Positions 21,950 to 30,884 of a stretch of DNA of 42,518 nucleotides are shown piece by piece. Origin of the DNA: Roseobacter sp. (GTDB lineage Bacteria > Pseudomonadota > Alphaproteobacteria > Rhodobacterales > Rhodobacteraceae); the NCBI GenBank assembly GCA_002731875.1, contig PCCY01000025.1, positions 1 to 42,518 on the forward strand. Direction: 5' to 3'. A model generated the notes under the pieces. The model was not told the DNA's origin. It did no database searches and worked only from the letters and a program-made list of their open reading frames with translations. Each line of letters opens with the position of its first letter. The stretch's first letter is position 1. Position numbers and translations under genes: made by a program.

Positions 21950-22900
21950 ATGAATTGGGATACTCACCTCAGGCTACGACACGTGCGTTGTTTTCTTGAA
22001 ATCGCGCGCGCCGAAAGCGTTTCGGTTGCGGCAGACCGGCTCAACATCACACAACCAGCTGTCTCGCGGAGCTTGAGGGAGTTGGAGGATATTCTGGGGG
22101 CGCAATTATTTGATCGCGCCGGACGGGGCTTGCGATTGAACGAAGCAGGACGGATGTTTCAAAGCCATGCAGCGGCCTCGATGACGGAACTCATGCGGGG
22201 GTATGATCGGCTGGCAAAGGAAGGGGGTGCGACGGTCCGGCTTTCGGTGGGAGCCTTGCCGACCGCGTCCACAGATCTGCTTCCCCGGGCGGCCCTTCGA
22301 TTTCGCGAGGAATCTCCGAATGTCCGGCTCCACATCCTGACTGGGCCAAACTGGCTGCTATTCAACCAGCTGCGCGACGGAACACTCGATCTTGTCGTGG
22401 GACGAATGCCGGAAGGCGAAGCGTCATCAGGCGTGACATTCCAGCAGCTTTATATCGAAGATGTCGTGCTGGTTTGCCGCCCGGACCACCCAATCATTGC
22501 CGCGAGCAACCCCGAAGTGGAAATCAGACGATTCCCTCTTGTTCTTCCGCCCAAGGGTGCCGTGATTTTCAGTACAGTTGACCGATATCTGTCCAGCATC
22601 GGTTTGCCCGAGATGCGCGGTGATATTGAAACCGTCGCGCTGCCAGCAGGAAGAAAGATTGTCCAGTCCTCCAACATGCTCTGGTTCATTTCGCGTGGGG
22701 TAGTGGCAGAGGAAGTGAGGCTTGGAACACTGATTACTGTGGACCTTGCCTCGCCGCTCTTATCCGGGCCTGTGGGCATCAGCGTTTCGCGCTTCGCCCC
22801 GCTTAGCGTTGAACGGAATGTGCTCGCAGATTGCCTTAGAGCATCCACCGACGAGCTTGTCGCCCTCCAGATGCGCCCCGGATCGCAGCGTCTCTGTTGA
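21950..22900 (+). CDS. pcaQ: LysR regulator of the pca operon, PcaQ-like
   Basis: A 316-residue LysR protein. Its helix-turn-helix (Leu-Arg-His-Val-Arg-Cys-Phe-Leu-Glu-Ile-Ala-Arg near 7-18, then Ala-Ala-Asp-Arg-Leu-Asn-Ile-Thr-Gln-Pro-Ala-Val-Ser-Arg-Ser) and effector domain (Val-Gly-Ala-Leu-Pro-Thr; Leu-Val-Val-Gly-Arg-Met-Pro-Glu-Gly; Val-Ala-Leu-Pro-Ala-Gly-Arg) resemble PcaQ, the activator of pca genes in Alphaproteobacteria, which responds to 3-carboxymuconate or carboxymuconolactone. The frame runs 16 codons upstream; the ATG at 21950 gives the usual LysR N-terminus. It is divergent from pcaC, with a dyad between them. Confidence 0.85.
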   Translation: MNWDTHLRLRHVRCFLEIARAESVSVAADRLNITQPAVSRSLRELEDILGAQLFDRAGRGLRLNEAGRMFQSHAAASMTELMRGYDRLAKEGGATVRLSVGALPTASTDLLPRAALRFREESPNVRLHILTGPNWLLFNQLRDGTLDLVVGRMPEGEASSGVTFQQLYIEDVVLVCRPDHPIIAASNPEVEIRRFPLVLPPKGAVIFSTVDRYLSSIGLPEMRGDIETVALPAGRKIVQSSNMLWFISRGVVAEEVRLGTLITVDLASPLLSGPVGISVSRFAPLSVERNVLADCLRASTDELVALQMRPGSQRLC

Positions 22901-22932
22901 TGCTGTGGCTTCGCGACGACTTTGAGGAGTCA

Positions 22933-22962
22933 ATTGTGTCCGCCATCCAAAGAGGACACAAT
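22933..22962. repeat. 9-bp inverted repeat after pcaQ
   Basis: ATTGTGTCC and GGACACAAT are separated by 12 bases, 33 bases past the pcaQ stop in the 180-base convergent gap to dctM. There is no U-run. The GGACACAATTGAC half looks like sequence found at some IS ends, so it may be a remnant end rather than a terminator; this is only an impression. Nothing else is visible between 22901 and 23081. Confidence 0.35.
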
Positions 22963-23081
22963 CTATCACTCATAATGCGGTGCCGTTCAGTCAGATCGGA
23001 CGCCTAAGAACTGCCTCGGAAACGCAAAGCGCGGTTGGGAAAAACAGTTTGCAGCAGTCCAACTTTAATCAGAGCTTCACG

Positions 23082-24404
23082 TCAGTATAGCAATCGCAAG
23101 AGAACCAACGTGATCGATGGGAACATGACCAAGATCGCTGTCCGAATCAAATCGGACATAATGAATGGGACGACACCCTTGAACGTTGACGAAAGTGGCG
23201 TCTCTTTCGCCATTGAGTTGATCACAAAAAGGTTCATACCTACCGGCGGCGTTATCAACCCCACTTCGACAACAATGAGGACTAAGATTCCGAACCACAG
23301 AGCAAATTCTTCGGAACCCAATCCATAATCGAGCGCTGTAACAATCGGGAAAAAGATCGGGATGGTAAGAAGGATCATGGACAAGGAATCCATGACGCAC
23401 CCTAGTATCAGGTAAATACACAGAATCAGAACCAGCACTGCCCACGGGTTTAATCCCAACTCTACGACCCAGTTTGCGAGCTCTACAGGAACATGGCTCA
23501 GCGCCAGGAAGCCATTATAGATACTAGCGCCGAAAACAATGAAGAAAATCATGGCGGTGGCTGACGCAGTCGAGAGAATTGACTCAATAAGAGTCTTCCA
23601 AGTAAGCCCACCATTCACGAGTGCAAGTAGCCCTGTTCCGGCTGCTCCGACCGCTGCCCCCTCTGTCGGCGTAAACCAACCGGAATAGATACCCCCTACA
23701 ACTGCAAGAAATATTACAAGAACCGGCCAAACATCCAAAAGAGAACGAAACCTTTCTTTGTAGGGCGCACGTGCACGCGAACCTGCTGAGTCCGGAAATA
23801 TTCGTACATAGATCGAGATAGCGATAATATAGCCAACCGCTGCGAGTAGCCCCGGTACAAACGCCGCGACGAATAGTTTTGCAATATTCTGCTCAGTCAG
23901 GATGGCATAAATAACAAGGACAAACGACGGAGGGATGAGAATTCCTAGTGTTCCGCCTGCCGCCAACGTACCAGTGGCCAGCTTTCCAGAGTATCCATAT
24001 CGGCGTAGCTCTGGCAGGGCCACTTGACTCATTGTGGCTGCCGTGGCCAAAGAAGATCCACAGATCGAACCAAAACCGGCACAAGCCCCGATAGCAGCCA
24101 TCGCAACCCCGCCTTTCTTATGCCCCATCCAGGTTTCGGCCGCTTTGAATAGCGCTTGTGACATGCCGCCCAAAGTGGCGAACTGACCCATAAGCAAAAA
24201 CAATGGCACAATCGATAGTGAATAACTGGAAAAAGTTGAGTACGTCTCATTTTTCATCTTGGACATGATGGGTAGCCAACTTCCGGTGACCAAGTATGAT
24301 CCGACAAACCCAGCTATCAACATCGACAAGCCGATGGGAATACGTAGAAAAATCATGATCAGCAGGACAGGAAACGACCATATTCCGATTTCAAGGATAC
24401 TCAA
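23082..24404 (-). CDS. dctM: TRAP transporter large permease (DctM family)
   Basis: A 440-residue inner-membrane protein with about 12 hydrophobic segments throughout. Gly-Ala-Cys-Ala-Gly-Phe-Gly-Ser-Ile-Cys-Gly-Ser-Ser-Leu-Ala-Thr-Ala-Ala near 107-124, Gly-Thr-Leu-Gly-Ile-Leu-Ile-Pro-Pro-Ser near 151-160 and Thr-Pro-Thr-Glu-Gly-Ala-Ala-Val-Gly-Ala near 246-255 are classic DctM motifs. It forms the sodium-driven transport channel with DctQ. The start overlaps dctQ by four bases. DNA here is much A+T-richer than the pca operon (about 47% G+C on one counted line), suggesting separate origin. Substrate by context: an aromatic carboxylate. Confidence 0.92.
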   Translation of the reverse strand: MSILEIGIWSFPVLLIMIFLRIPIGLSMLIAGFVGSYLVTGSWLPIMSKMKNETYSTFSSYSLSIVPLFLLMGQFATLGGMSQALFKAAETWMGHKKGGVAMAAIGACAGFGSICGSSLATAATMSQVALPELRRYGYSGKLATGTLAAGGTLGILIPPSFVLVIYAILTEQNIAKLFVAAFVPGLLAAVGYIIAISIYVRIFPDSAGSRARAPYKERFRSLLDVWPVLVIFLAVVGGIYSGWFTPTEGAAVGAAGTGLLALVNGGLTWKTLIESILSTASATAMIFFIVFGASIYNGFLALSHVPVELANWVVELGLNPWAVLVLILCIYLILGCVMDSLSMILLTIPIFFPIVTALDYGLGSEEFALWFGILVLIVVEVGLITPPVGMNLFVINSMAKETPLSSTFKGVVPFIMSDLIRTAILVMFPSITLVLLRLLY

Positions 24405-24931
24405 TGAACCGCTCCTGAACCAAGGTTGATGTTAGTTTTTCCGGTCAGCAACTCGACAGCTCTGACTATCACGAGGTAAATCGCCACGACGCAGGCCACG
24501 ACCAATGCGGAAAAGCAGGCCGCATAAGGCCACCACGTTGGCATTTCAAGGATAAAGGTGGTGTCGCCATACTGGAGCTTGCTGGCCATTCCGTCCCATA
24601 GTTTCCAGGTCATAACGAATATGGCCAAAGCCATAAGCGTCTCAGCAATAAGATTGATCCAACGATTTATCCTTGCTGACAGCATATTGGTGAACAGATC
24701 GACGGTTGCATGCCCTTGTTGGACCTGACACCACGGGAGAAAAGCACACACGGCAAAGCCGATACCGGCCTCGACAAGCTCAAAATCTCCTTTGATAGGA
24801 CCCAGCCCGACGCCAATCAGCGAGCGCCCGATAATGGACGTACATGTCAAAACAGTAATACCGAGCAAAACAATACCACCCAGTATCGCCACTGTTTTCG
24901 CCAGTTGCTTAAAAAATTGACCTACCGTCAT
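24401..24931 (-). CDS. dctQ: TRAP transporter small permease (DctQ family)
   Basis: A 176-residue membrane protein with four predicted transmembrane helices. Residues around Glu-Ala-Gly-Ile-Gly-Phe-Ala-Val-Cys-Ala-Phe-Leu-Pro-Trp-Cys-Gln, then Gly-His-Ala-Thr-Val-Asp, are the DctQ signature (Gln/His-x-x-Val-Asp after helix 2). The ATG at 24931 is chosen over earlier ones because GGGAGGGG sits seven bases ahead. It is coupled to dctM by a four-base overlap. A 134-base gap separates it from dctP. Confidence 0.88.
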   Translation of the reverse strand: MTVGQFFKQLAKTVAILGGIVLLGITVLTCTSIIGRSLIGVGLGPIKGDFELVEAGIGFAVCAFLPWCQVQQGHATVDLFTNMLSARINRWINLIAETLMALAIFVMTWKLWDGMASKLQYGDTTFILEMPTWWPYAACFSALVVACVVAIYLVIVRAVELLTGKTNINLGSGAVH

Positions 24932-25065
24932 TTGCACCCCTCCCATCGGCGTGGTTTCGAATTTCAAGAACCGGCTCACGGAGAAGGTCCGGTCGATATC
25001 ATATGCCAAACGGTTGTAATCAGGTGCGGCGACGCACCTGACTACAACGCAACAGCTTATTGCTA

Positions 25066-26115
25066 TTATTGCGCAGCGGTATATTTCGCGATGAGTGCTT
25101 CCGCCTCGGCGATCAAGGCCTTCCCGTCATAGCCGCGTGCGTCCATATCCGCCGCCCACTTGTCATAGACAGGTTGTGCGGCGTTTCTCCAAATCGAGGT
25201 CTGCTCTTCATCAAGTACAATAATATTGTTTCCCATTCCGCGAGCAATTTCCCGGCTCGGCGCTGCATATTCTTCTTGAGTGACACCGGCCCAAGCGGAA
25301 AATTCAAACCCAGAGTTGTCATCGATCACTTTTTTCAGATCATCGGGCAGACTATCGTATGTCGCATTATTCATCGCGAATACAAAAGTTGCGGTATAAA
25401 GTGCGTTGCCAGTGAACTCTGTATGATTGTGTACAAGCTCAGGGACTTTCAAACTCAGCACGACCTCCCATGGCAGAGTTGCTGCATCAATGACGCCCTT
25501 AGATAGCGATTCTGGAACAGCCGGGACCGGCATTCCCACCGGCGTCGCACTCAACTCTTCAAGGAGCATGTTAACTGTCCGAGAAGCGCCACGAATCTTC
25601 ATACCCTTCAGATCGTCTAGAGTTCTGATAGGTTTGGAAGAATGAAAAGACCCCGGTCCATGTGTCCAAACCCCCAAGACATGCATGTCTTTGAACTCTT
25701 CGTCCTTCATCTTGTTTTCGAACATTTCGTAGAAGGCGCGCGACCCGACTTCCGCATTTGGTAGAATAAAGGGTAATTCAAAAACCTCGGTGCGCGGGAA
25801 ACGACCTGGGGTATAACCGATTACTGTCCAGATAATATCGACTGCGCCGTCTGTGACTTGTTCTATCAACTCAGGTGGTCTGCCTCCGAGTTGCATTGAG
25901 GGATAGCGTTCAATCTTGATCCGACCGCCAGAGTCCCGCTCCACGTTGTCAGCCCATACGTCCAGCACGTTTTTGGGCACGTGGGCCTGGGCAGGTAAAA
26001 ACTGGTGCAATTTGAGGGTGAACTCTTGCGCTGAAGCGCCAGTAATTGTCGCCAACGTTCCAGCCACCCCCACAACAGCTGCAAGTACAGCCGACTTAAA
26101 CGAAATTTTCATCAT
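25066..26115 (-). CDS. dctP: TRAP transporter solute-binding protein (DctP family)
   Basis: A 349-residue periplasmic protein. A signal peptide is clear: a Lys-containing start, a hydrophobic Ala/Val-rich core and Ala-Ser-Ala before Gln-Glu-Phe (cleavage near 27-30). Leu-Lys-Leu-His-Gln-Phe-Leu-Pro follows. Met-Lys-Ile-Arg-Gly-Ala-Ser-Arg contains the Arg that pairs with ligand carboxylate in the family, and Lys-Gly-Val-Ile-Asp-Ala-Ala-Thr-Leu-Pro-Trp-Glu lines the pocket. The ATG at 26115 follows GGGAGGAACC; 48 in-frame codons upstream are rejected. It is the first gene of the transporter operon, preceded by palindromes that also occur before tphA2. Inferred ligand: terephthalate or a para-substituted benzoate. 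Confidence 0.9.
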   Translation of the reverse strand: MMKISFKSAVLAAVVGVAGTLATITGASAQEFTLKLHQFLPAQAHVPKNVLDVWADNVERDSGGRIKIERYPSMQLGGRPPELIEQVTDGAVDIIWTVIGYTPGRFPRTEVFELPFILPNAEVGSRAFYEMFENKMKDEEFKDMHVLGVWTHGPGSFHSSKPIRTLDDLKGMKIRGASRTVNMLLEELSATPVGMPVPAVPESLSKGVIDAATLPWEVVLSLKVPELVHNHTEFTGNALYTATFVFAMNNATYDSLPDDLKKVIDDNSGFEFSAWAGVTQEEYAAPSREIARGMGNNIIVLDEEQTSIWRNAAQPVYDKWAADMDARGYDGKALIAEAEALIAKYTAAQ

Positions 26116-26190
26116 GGTTCCTCCCAGTTCAATTTTGCTCTTCGGCGACCGCCATTCGTGTCGACAACGCTCCGAGCGCTTCTTGTCATT

Positions 26191-26250
26191 GTTCGCTATA
26201 CGAACATTGCATCTATATCGAACACTATTGATTCCGAGAACGGTTGTCAA
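26191..26250 (-). promoter_or_regulatory. TRAP operon promoter with tandem IclR-type operators
   Basis: On the minus strand a perfect TTGACA -35 box (26250-26245) is followed 17 bases later by TAGTGT. Next come a degenerate site (26223-26209, first ten bases GTTCGATATA) and a perfect palindrome with GTTCG/CGAAC arms (26191-26205). The two sites are offset by 18 bp, the same offset as upstream of tphA2. Gene-proximal perfect site and distal weak site are arranged identically at both promoters, which supports shared regulation. Confidence 0.6.
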
Positions 26251-26429
26251 TGCAGTCAATCCGGCAGGGATGCGACTCAGTGATACGCTGAAAGTGAGGA
26301 CATGCTCGGCATTGCTGTACGGCTCTGGAATGCTTGGTAGAAGTGACTTCTAATCTCATAATAAACTATTGATAAATATTAATTTATTATCCGATTCAGA
26401 CTGCAGGTCTAGACTTCGATGCGGTAGAG

Positions 26430-27221
26430 TTAAGCATTCCGGCGTAGGCTCCCGGCTGCGATCTCAGATCCATCACGATCGAAAACCCTCAGCTTACAGC
26501 GCGCGTGTGCCCAACTGTACGCGACCGTAATCAGCGCGCCGCCATTGCGCGAGGGGCGTGTCAGTCGGTCATAGCCAGCATATCCGTCAAGCTGCAGAAT
26601 GCAGTCGAATCCCTGCGATATCTGCTCGGCATGGACCTCGACGCGGCTTGGCTGCAAAGTAAAGATCCCGCCATGCGGGTTGTCGCCGCCTCGTTCCCTG
26701 TCATCACGCGCCAAGGCCCAGAAGTAGCCAGTCTTGGTCCGGCCACGGCCCGGGTCCAGAACAGGTGCCGTGGTCTGGACCATGAAGGGCGTTCCAGAAG
26801 ACAAAAGATGCTCGGTTAGTCGATCAACCACAGGGCCGAGGTGGAAGGTTGCGGTGCCGTGCCCGAGTTGGATCGCGACCACGCCTTGAGCGATCAGGAT
26901 CACCACCTCCTGCGCCGGCATCTCCGGCTTTGTCCTTTCTTTCGCGGCCTCACGGACGACGAGGGGTGCGAAGACCTGATCCTCACTCTCGGCAGCGGGC
27001 AGCATCAGCTTGCTCTGCTTGACCAGACACCGCCGTTTTGAAAGTGGGTTCGGATAGATGGCATACCGTTCAACCACGGAACTCTTGCTGGCGGTCGGCT
27101 CCAACGTGTCGGCCTCCGCACGAGCCTTGCCGGCATCGGTCCATCGCCAATGACCGAGCGCGTAAGGCTCGACGCCTAACGATCCGAGGCACGAATTTGT
27201 TGAACACATTGCGAAGTCCAC
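26430..27221 (-). pseudogene. Degenerate IS66-family transposase fragment
   Basis: The C-terminal part of this frame is recognisably IS66 transposase: Pro-Val-Leu-Asp-Pro-Gly-Arg-Gly-Arg-Thr-Lys-Thr-Gly-Tyr-Phe-Trp-Ala near 153-169, Leu-Gln-Leu-Asp-Gly-Tyr-Ala-Gly-Tyr near 210-218 and Ser-Trp-Ala-His-Ala-Arg near 234-239. The segment normally reading Met-Asp-Glu-Thr-Thr, which holds the first catalytic Asp of the DDE triad, reads Met-Val-Gln-Thr-Thr, so that Asp is lost. The N-terminal 60-70 residues do not fit the family (probable frameshift), and the protein stops early, without the C-terminal region. Dead. It lies between the TRAP operon and the IclR gene, suggesting IS-mediated joining of these blocks. 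Confidence 0.82.
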
Positions 27222-27418
27222 TTCCCATCATGAGATGAGCATCACCTCGAAGTCGAAGCCATCAGCGGAAAGGTGAGATGGGAACATCGCCTACTTTGTC
27301 ATAGAGATGACGGAGATGATGTGTTACTCCCCAAAAGCTTGGCATTCGGATTCTTGTTTTGCCTCAGGCTTTTGAGTAGTTGTTTGAAGCTCGAACTCTA
27401 ATAGGTAGGCAAATCCCA
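27222..27418. other. Intergenic region upstream of the IclR gene
   Basis: This is presumably the end of the IS66 remnant plus the IclR promoter. I see no copy of the GTTCG/CGAAC palindrome here, so autoregulation through that site is not supported. Confidence 0.4.
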
Positions 27419-28213
27419 ATGACCGATGGTGAAAGCTCCCCGCAACCTGCATCTTCGAAAGATCGCGCCCCAGAAGGCATGGCTGGCCTGGCCAAGGGCT
27501 TGGCGATTATCGAGGCCTTCGGTTCAAGCCATGAACATCTTACGGTCGCAAGCGCAGCGGCCGTCGCTGGGATCTCACGCGCTAGTGCGCGACGATGTTT
27601 ACTGACCCTTACGGATGCCGGATATCTATTTAGACAAGGATCAAAGTATAGACCAACTCCTCGAATGCTGCGACTCGGCGCTGCCTATTACGAGTCTGCA
27701 TCATTACCTCAACTGGCAGAAACACATCTCGAAGCAGCACGTGACAAGTTGCATGAATCAATCTCGCTGGCAATTCTCGAGGACGGTTACGCTGTGTTTG
27801 TTGCCCGCGTCGAAGCGGAACGGATAATCTCTAGCCTCGCCAAATTGGGCGGTCGATTGCCAGCATACGCGTCTGCGACGGGTCGCGTACTGTTGGCAGC
27901 GCAATCTGTAAAAACGCTCAATGAGTACTTGGACACAACTAAGCTTCTCAAACTCACGCCCGCGACAATAATAGATAGAGAGCAACTTCGCGAACGCATT
28001 GAAAAGATAGGACACGATGGCTACGAAATTACTATCAACGAGTTGGAGGAAGGCATGGTTTCTGTGGCTGTGCCTGTAATGGACAACCATCAAAATACAG
28101 TGGCTGCAATGAGTATGAGTGCCTCCAGTGCCAGAATTTCCACAAATCGATTGCGGAAGGATTTCCTGCCAATTTTGCAAACTTATGCGAGCAAGCTTTC
28201 GCAATCACTCTGA
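27419..28213 (+). CDS. IclR-family transcriptional regulator
   Basis: A 264-residue protein. The N-terminal winged helix-turn-helix is clear: Gly-Leu-Ala-Lys-Gly-Leu-Ala-Ile-Ile-Glu-Ala-Phe near 22-33, Ala-Ala-Val-Ala-Gly-Ile-Ser-Arg-Ala-Ser-Ala-Arg-Arg near 47-59 and Leu-Thr-Asp-Ala-Gly-Tyr near 64-69. A GAF-like effector domain follows (Gly-Arg-Val-Leu-Leu-Ala; late Ser-Val-Ala-Val-Pro-Val-Met-Asp). The length and the Pca/Pob-like N-terminus resemble regulators of aromatic catabolism such as PcaR, PobR and TphR. Upstream in-frame codons lack a better start; AGGTAGGC precedes the ATG at 27419. As the only IclR protein near the two tandem palindromes it is the natural candidate to bind them. 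Activator or repressor cannot be told. Confidence 0.88.
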   Translation: MTDGESSPQPASSKDRAPEGMAGLAKGLAIIEAFGSSHEHLTVASAAAVAGISRASARRCLLTLTDAGYLFRQGSKYRPTPRMLRLGAAYYESASLPQLAETHLEAARDKLHESISLAILEDGYAVFVARVEAERIISSLAKLGGRLPAYASATGRVLLAAQSVKTLNEYLDTTKLLKLTPATIIDREQLRERIEKIGHDGYEITINELEEGMVSVAVPVMDNHQNTVAAMSMSASSARISTNRLRKDFLPILQTYASKLSQSL

Positions 28214-28341
28214 GCAATCACTCCTGGAAATTCTGTTAGACGTCCTAAAACTTTCCAACCCATGGCAACGCAGCTGAGACATGAGTCGGATGTAGGACAC
28301 AATCACACTGCCATTTTCTACCAACCCGAAATACTCGTATC

Positions 28342-28905
28342 CTATCCAACAGCAGAGAGGAGTTTTGGAATGGCGTTGTCAAGCAATTGCCTTTTTACGC
28401 TTTCTGTCAATTTGCCATCTTGCTGGAATGCACTCGCGCCGGTGCCAAGCCGGATGTGCTGAGAAATTACATTCGCTCCAAGAGTAACGAATAACTGTTG
28501 GAGAGCAGGATGCCCACGAACAGACCCGACTCCGCGCGAAGAAGCCCCGCAAATGGCAACAGGTTTGCTTTTGAACGCAGTGTCGTCCGGTCCACTTGTG
28601 AGCACTAACCATCCAATCAAATTTCGTAATATCGATGAATACGCGCCGGTGTATTCATCTGAACCTATGAAAAACCCATCATGTGCCCGCAGCAACTCGC
28701 GGAACTTGATCACTTGCTCCGGCACTTCGGATGTTGTCGCGCTCGCCCCATCAACGTTCGGCGCATCAAAATCTGCAAGATCAACGAGCGTAACTGAGAT
28801 CCTACCAGGCTCGAATGATTGCCCGAGCTCCGCCGCTGATTGCGCCAGTTTAGAATTGACCGATTCTTTTCGGCTACTTCCTGCGAAAAACAATAGTTTG
28901 CTCAT
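28342..28905 (-). CDS. NADPH-dependent FMN reductase family flavoprotein
   Basis: A 187-residue flavodoxin-fold protein. Phe-Ala-Gly-Ser-Ser-Arg-Lys-Glu-Ser-Val-Asn at about 7-17 is the FMN phosphate-binding loop. Glu-Tyr-Thr-Gly-Ala-Tyr-Ser-Ser-Ile-Leu-Arg-Asn near 84-95 replaces the more common Pro-Glu-Tyr-Asn-Gly motif, and Ile-Cys-Gly-Ala-Ser-Ser-Arg-Gly follows. Family members reduce FMN, quinones, azo compounds or chromate with NAD(P)H. It is divergent from tphA2, sharing a 230-base intergenic region, and convergent with the IclR gene. A role in quinone detoxification or as flavin supplier is possible; nothing in the sequence fixes it. Confidence 0.83.
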   Translation of the reverse strand: MSKLLFFAGSSRKESVNSKLAQSAAELGQSFEPGRISVTLVDLADFDAPNVDGASATTSEVPEQVIKFRELLRAHDGFFIGSDEYTGAYSSILRNLIGWLVLTSGPDDTAFKSKPVAICGASSRGVGSVRGHPALQQLFVTLGANVISQHIRLGTGASAFQQDGKLTESVKRQLLDNAIPKLLSAVG

Positions 28906-29045
28906 ATCCGGTCTCCAACATTTCTGGATAAGTTAGACATCTTTGGCGTTTCAGAGCGCAAAGCGCACTTAGGTCCGCCCTAGAGCCGACCTTCCGGGTC
29001 GATCTGCCTCGCCCATCGCGTCTCCCGCCCCACCTCAACGAGGAC

Positions 29046-29112
29046 TTGACACCAAAACATGCTCGTGTAAAGACTAAAAGTACGATATTCGAAACTTGTT
29101 CGATATACGAAC
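29046..29112 (+). promoter_or_regulatory. tphA2 promoter with tandem IclR-type operators
   Basis: A perfect -35 TTGACA (29046-29051) is followed after 16 bases by TAAAGA. Downstream are a degenerate site (29080-29094, GTACGATATTCGAAA, 12/15 matches to the next) and a perfect 15-bp palindrome GTTCGATATACGAAC (29098-29112), offset 18 bp. Sites lying at or after the likely transcription start would suit repression. The perfect site ends 24 bases before the GTG start. Confidence 0.6.
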
Positions 29113-29136
29113 TAAAGCATATAGGGAGACACACTG

Positions 29137-30402
29137 GTGGCAACTCTTGAAGAAACTGAGGCAAAACGACCAACGTGGTCCACTGAAGACGGGGCCTCGC
29201 GTGTTCCTTATTGGATTTTTCAGCGTCAAGATATTTTGGAAGCGGAGAATAGGAAGCTATTTCACGGCCCTGTGTGGAACTTCCTATGCTTAGAGGCCGA
29301 GCTCAGAGAGGCCGGAGACTTCGTGGCTGTTTCTGCCGGAGAAACTCCCGTCATCGTAACTCGCGATAAGGACGGAGAGTTGTATGCTTTCGAAAATCGC
29401 TGCGCGCATCGTGGTTCGTTGCTAGCCTTGGAAGATCGAGGAAACGTTAAAGACTTCACATGCGTCTATCACGCATGGACACACAGTCTTCAGGGCGATT
29501 TGATCGGGGTTGCCTTCAAGGATGGAATCAAGGGCTGCGGTGGCATCGCCGATGATTTCAAAATGGAGAACCAGGGGCCTCGCAAAATGCGGGTGTCAGT
29601 TCTGCATGGGCTGGTTTTCGGAAGTTTCGACGAAAATGTTGATGACATCGAAGACTATCTCGGTGAAGCCGTCCTAGAGCGTATCGAGCGTGTTCTAGGT
29701 GGACGGAAACCGGTTGTCTTGGGGCGTTTCACCCAGATCCTTCCGAACAACTGGAAGCTTTACGTCGAAAACACTAAAGACAGTTACCATGCGAGCATCC
29801 TTCATACCTTCTTCACGACGTTCGAGCTTAATCGTCTGTCGCAAAAGGGTGGGATTATCGTCAATGATACAGGTGGATGTCATGTCAGCTATTCGTGTGT
29901 GGATCACGGCGAGACGCTGGATGATGATCAGAAGAATGCCTATAAAGACGAGAATATTCGATCAGATTCCGATCTCAGTCTGACTGATATGTCGCTCTTG
30001 GCGAGCTTCAAGGAATACGACGACGATATTACTTTGCAAATCTTGTCCGTATTTCCGAACTTCGTTTTGCAACAGATCCAAAACTCGATTGCGGTACGAA
30101 CGGTTCTGCCCAAGGGCACGGACAGTATGCATCTGAAATGGACCTATATCGGGTTCGAGGACGACACACCGGAACAACGCAAAATGCGCCTGAAGCTGTC
30201 CAACCTGATCGGACCGGGCGGGTATGTTTCGATGGAAGATGGGTGCATCGGGAACTTCGTTCAACGCGGAACAAAGGGAGCACCTGACGAGCGCGCCGTT
30301 CTCGCGATGGGCGGACATTCAATCGAGACAGGAACAGATCGCATTACCGAGGCCGCCATTCGTGGGTTCTGGACCGAATATCGTGGGAGGATGGGCCTGT
30401 GA
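29137..30402 (+). CDS. tphA2: Terephthalate 1,2-dioxygenase large (alpha) subunit, TphA2-like
   Basis: A 421-residue Rieske oxygenase alpha subunit. Rieske ligands are Cys-89/His-91 and Cys-109/His-112. The mononuclear iron site is His-218, His-223 and Asp-368, with the bridging Asp-215 in Lys-Asp-Ser-Tyr-His-Ala-Ser. Long blocks (Gly-Arg-Phe-Thr-Gln near 196-200; [23 protein letters not shown]) match Comamonas TphA2 as I recall it. The family converts terephthalate to its cis-dihydrodiol dicarboxylate. GTG start at 29137 after AGGGAGA. It is followed by A3, B and A1 in exactly the Comamonas order. NagG/AndA-type hydroxylases are relatives, but a PdxA-type dehydrogenase in the operon favours TphA2. 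Confidence 0.85.
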   Translation: MATLEETEAKRPTWSTEDGASRVPYWIFQRQDILEAENRKLFHGPVWNFLCLEAELREAGDFVAVSAGETPVIVTRDKDGELYAFENRCAHRGSLLALEDRGNVKDFTCVYHAWTHSLQGDLIGVAFKDGIKGCGGIADDFKMENQGPRKMRVSVLHGLVFGSFDENVDDIEDYLGEAVLERIERVLGGRKPVVLGRFTQILPNNWKLYVENTKDSYHASILHTFFTTFELNRLSQKGGIIVNDTGGCHVSYSCVDHGETLDDDQKNAYKDENIRSDSDLSLTDMSLLASFKEYDDDITLQILSVFPNFVLQQIQNSIAVRTVLPKGTDSMHLKWTYIGFEDDTPEQRKMRLKLSNLIGPGGYVSMEDGCIGNFVQRGTKGAPDERAVLAMGGHSIETGTDRITEAAIRGFWTEYRGRMGL

Positions 30403-30884
30403 ACGACTACAAGAAAATAGCAGAGCTGACAAACCTCATCGGGATGGTTCAGGCACGGTATGTCTACGCGATTGACGACGGTGATTTCTATGATTGGCCA
30501 ACGTTCTTTGTCGATGACTGCTTTTATCAGATCACGTCTGCTGACAACTTTGCCCAGGGTCTTGAGGCCGGTTTGATGTGGCTGGACAGCAAGGCGATGC
30601 TGCATGACCGCATTTTGTCGCTGCTGGAGGCAAATGTTTACGAACGGCATTCGTACCGGCACATTCTCGGACAACCTCATATTTCGAGCATTGAGGATGG
30701 CGAGGTGGAATCCGAAACCTCGTTCATGGTGGCAAGAATTACCCGTGAGGGCCCGACCGACCTGTTTGCCACGGGGCGCTATGTTGATCGGTACAAAGTC
30801 ACAGAAAGCGATGCGAAGATCATGAAGCGCATTGTCGTTCTTGACAGCAGCTATATCGATACACTTCTCGGGTTTCCACTGTGA
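30399..30884 (+). CDS. tphA3: Terephthalate 1,2-dioxygenase small (beta) subunit, TphA3-like
   Basis: A 161-residue ring-hydroxylating dioxygenase beta subunit (cystatin/NTF2-like fold, structural). [10 protein letters not shown] near 33-42, Met-Leu-His-Asp-Arg-Ile near 66-71 and [13 protein letters not shown] near 78-90 match TphA3. The GTG start overlaps the tphA2 stop (GTGA), as the tphB start does with this gene, so subunits are made in coupled amounts. GGGAGG upstream inside tphA2 serves as ribosome binding site. Confidence 0.85.
   Translation: MNDYKKIAELTNLIGMVQARYVYAIDDGDFYDWPTFFVDDCFYQITSADNFAQGLEAGLMWLDSKAMLHDRILSLLEANVYERHSYRHILGQPHISSIEDGEVESETSFMVARITREGPTDLFATGRYVDRYKVTESDAKIMKRIVVLDSSYIDTLLGFPL

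Noticed and set aside
29137..30402. Salicylate 5-hydroxylase or anthranilate dioxygenase alpha subunit
   Set aside because: These are relatives, but the PdxA-type dehydrogenase, TphA1-like reductase and gene order favour terephthalate dioxygenase.
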